Of a stretch of 5,210 bases of DNA, positions 5,189-5,210 are shown in pieces. This DNA comes from an uncultured Collinsella sp. (GTDB taxonomy: Bacteria > Actinomycetota > Coriobacteriia > Coriobacteriales > Coriobacteriaceae), in contig URNC01000134.1 of assembly GCA_900549065.1 (NCBI GenBank), positions 1-5,210 of the forward strand, read 5' to 3'. Under the pieces are notes generated by a model. It saw only the letters and a list, made by a program, of their open reading frames with translations. It was not told the origin of the DNA and ran no database searches. The position numbers and the translations under genes are program-made. Within the stretch, counting starts at the first letter, position 1, and every line of letters begins with the position of its first letter.

Positions 5189-5210
5189 CATCCGGAGCAA
5201 GACAACGCCG

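Overview
The window reads as chromosomal DNA from a high-GC Gram-positive gut anaerobe, most likely a Collinsella or close relative (class Coriobacteriia). This rests on the protein sequences (a reverse-rubrerythrin/NADH peroxidase-type tail, PdxR-PdxS-PdxT, a coriobacterial-looking nuclease-like orphan), on GC-rich codon use in the conserved genes, and on the style of the dispersed palindromic repeats. The genus is inference from memory and was not searched.

Layout: (1) 1-268 (+) is the 3' end of a rubrerythrin-family peroxidase gene, closed by a strong intrinsic terminator at 302-333. (2) 511-1644 (-) is a 377-codon gene of unknown role with a C-terminal PD-(D/E)XK/DUF559-like region. It lies between two copies of a ~120-bp repeat with inverted ends (401-520 and 1822-1940). 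A second, unrelated inverted-repeat element (1722-1787) sits in the same upstream gap. (3) 1935-3371 (-) encodes a MocR-family regulator (HTH plus aminotransferase fold), called PdxR because it is divergent from the PLP synthase genes. (4) 3372-3516 is the shared divergent control region, with short direct repeats that are candidate PdxR operators. (5) 3517-4407 and 4428-5015 (+) are pdxS and pdxT, a tight operon for the DXP-independent pyridoxal 5'-phosphate synthase. (6) 5016-5210 has no convincing gene; it holds a long hairpin and a degenerate tandem/palindromic repeat built on a GAACGTCCC motif.

How it works together: PdxT hydrolyses glutamine and passes ammonia to PdxS, which makes PLP from a pentose phosphate and a triose phosphate. 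PdxR, itself a PLP-binding-fold protein, probably senses the cofactor and controls the operon, and perhaps its own gene, from the 145-bp gap.

The least ordinary part is the repeat DNA. The 3' end of each of the three genes whose stop codon is followed by such DNA (the 377-codon gene, pdxR, pdxT) meets a palindromic element within about 20 bp. In the first two cases the repeat itself supplies the stop codon. The end sequence TAAGTGAGTAG carries a stop in each of the three frames, so the element can end any reading frame that runs into it.
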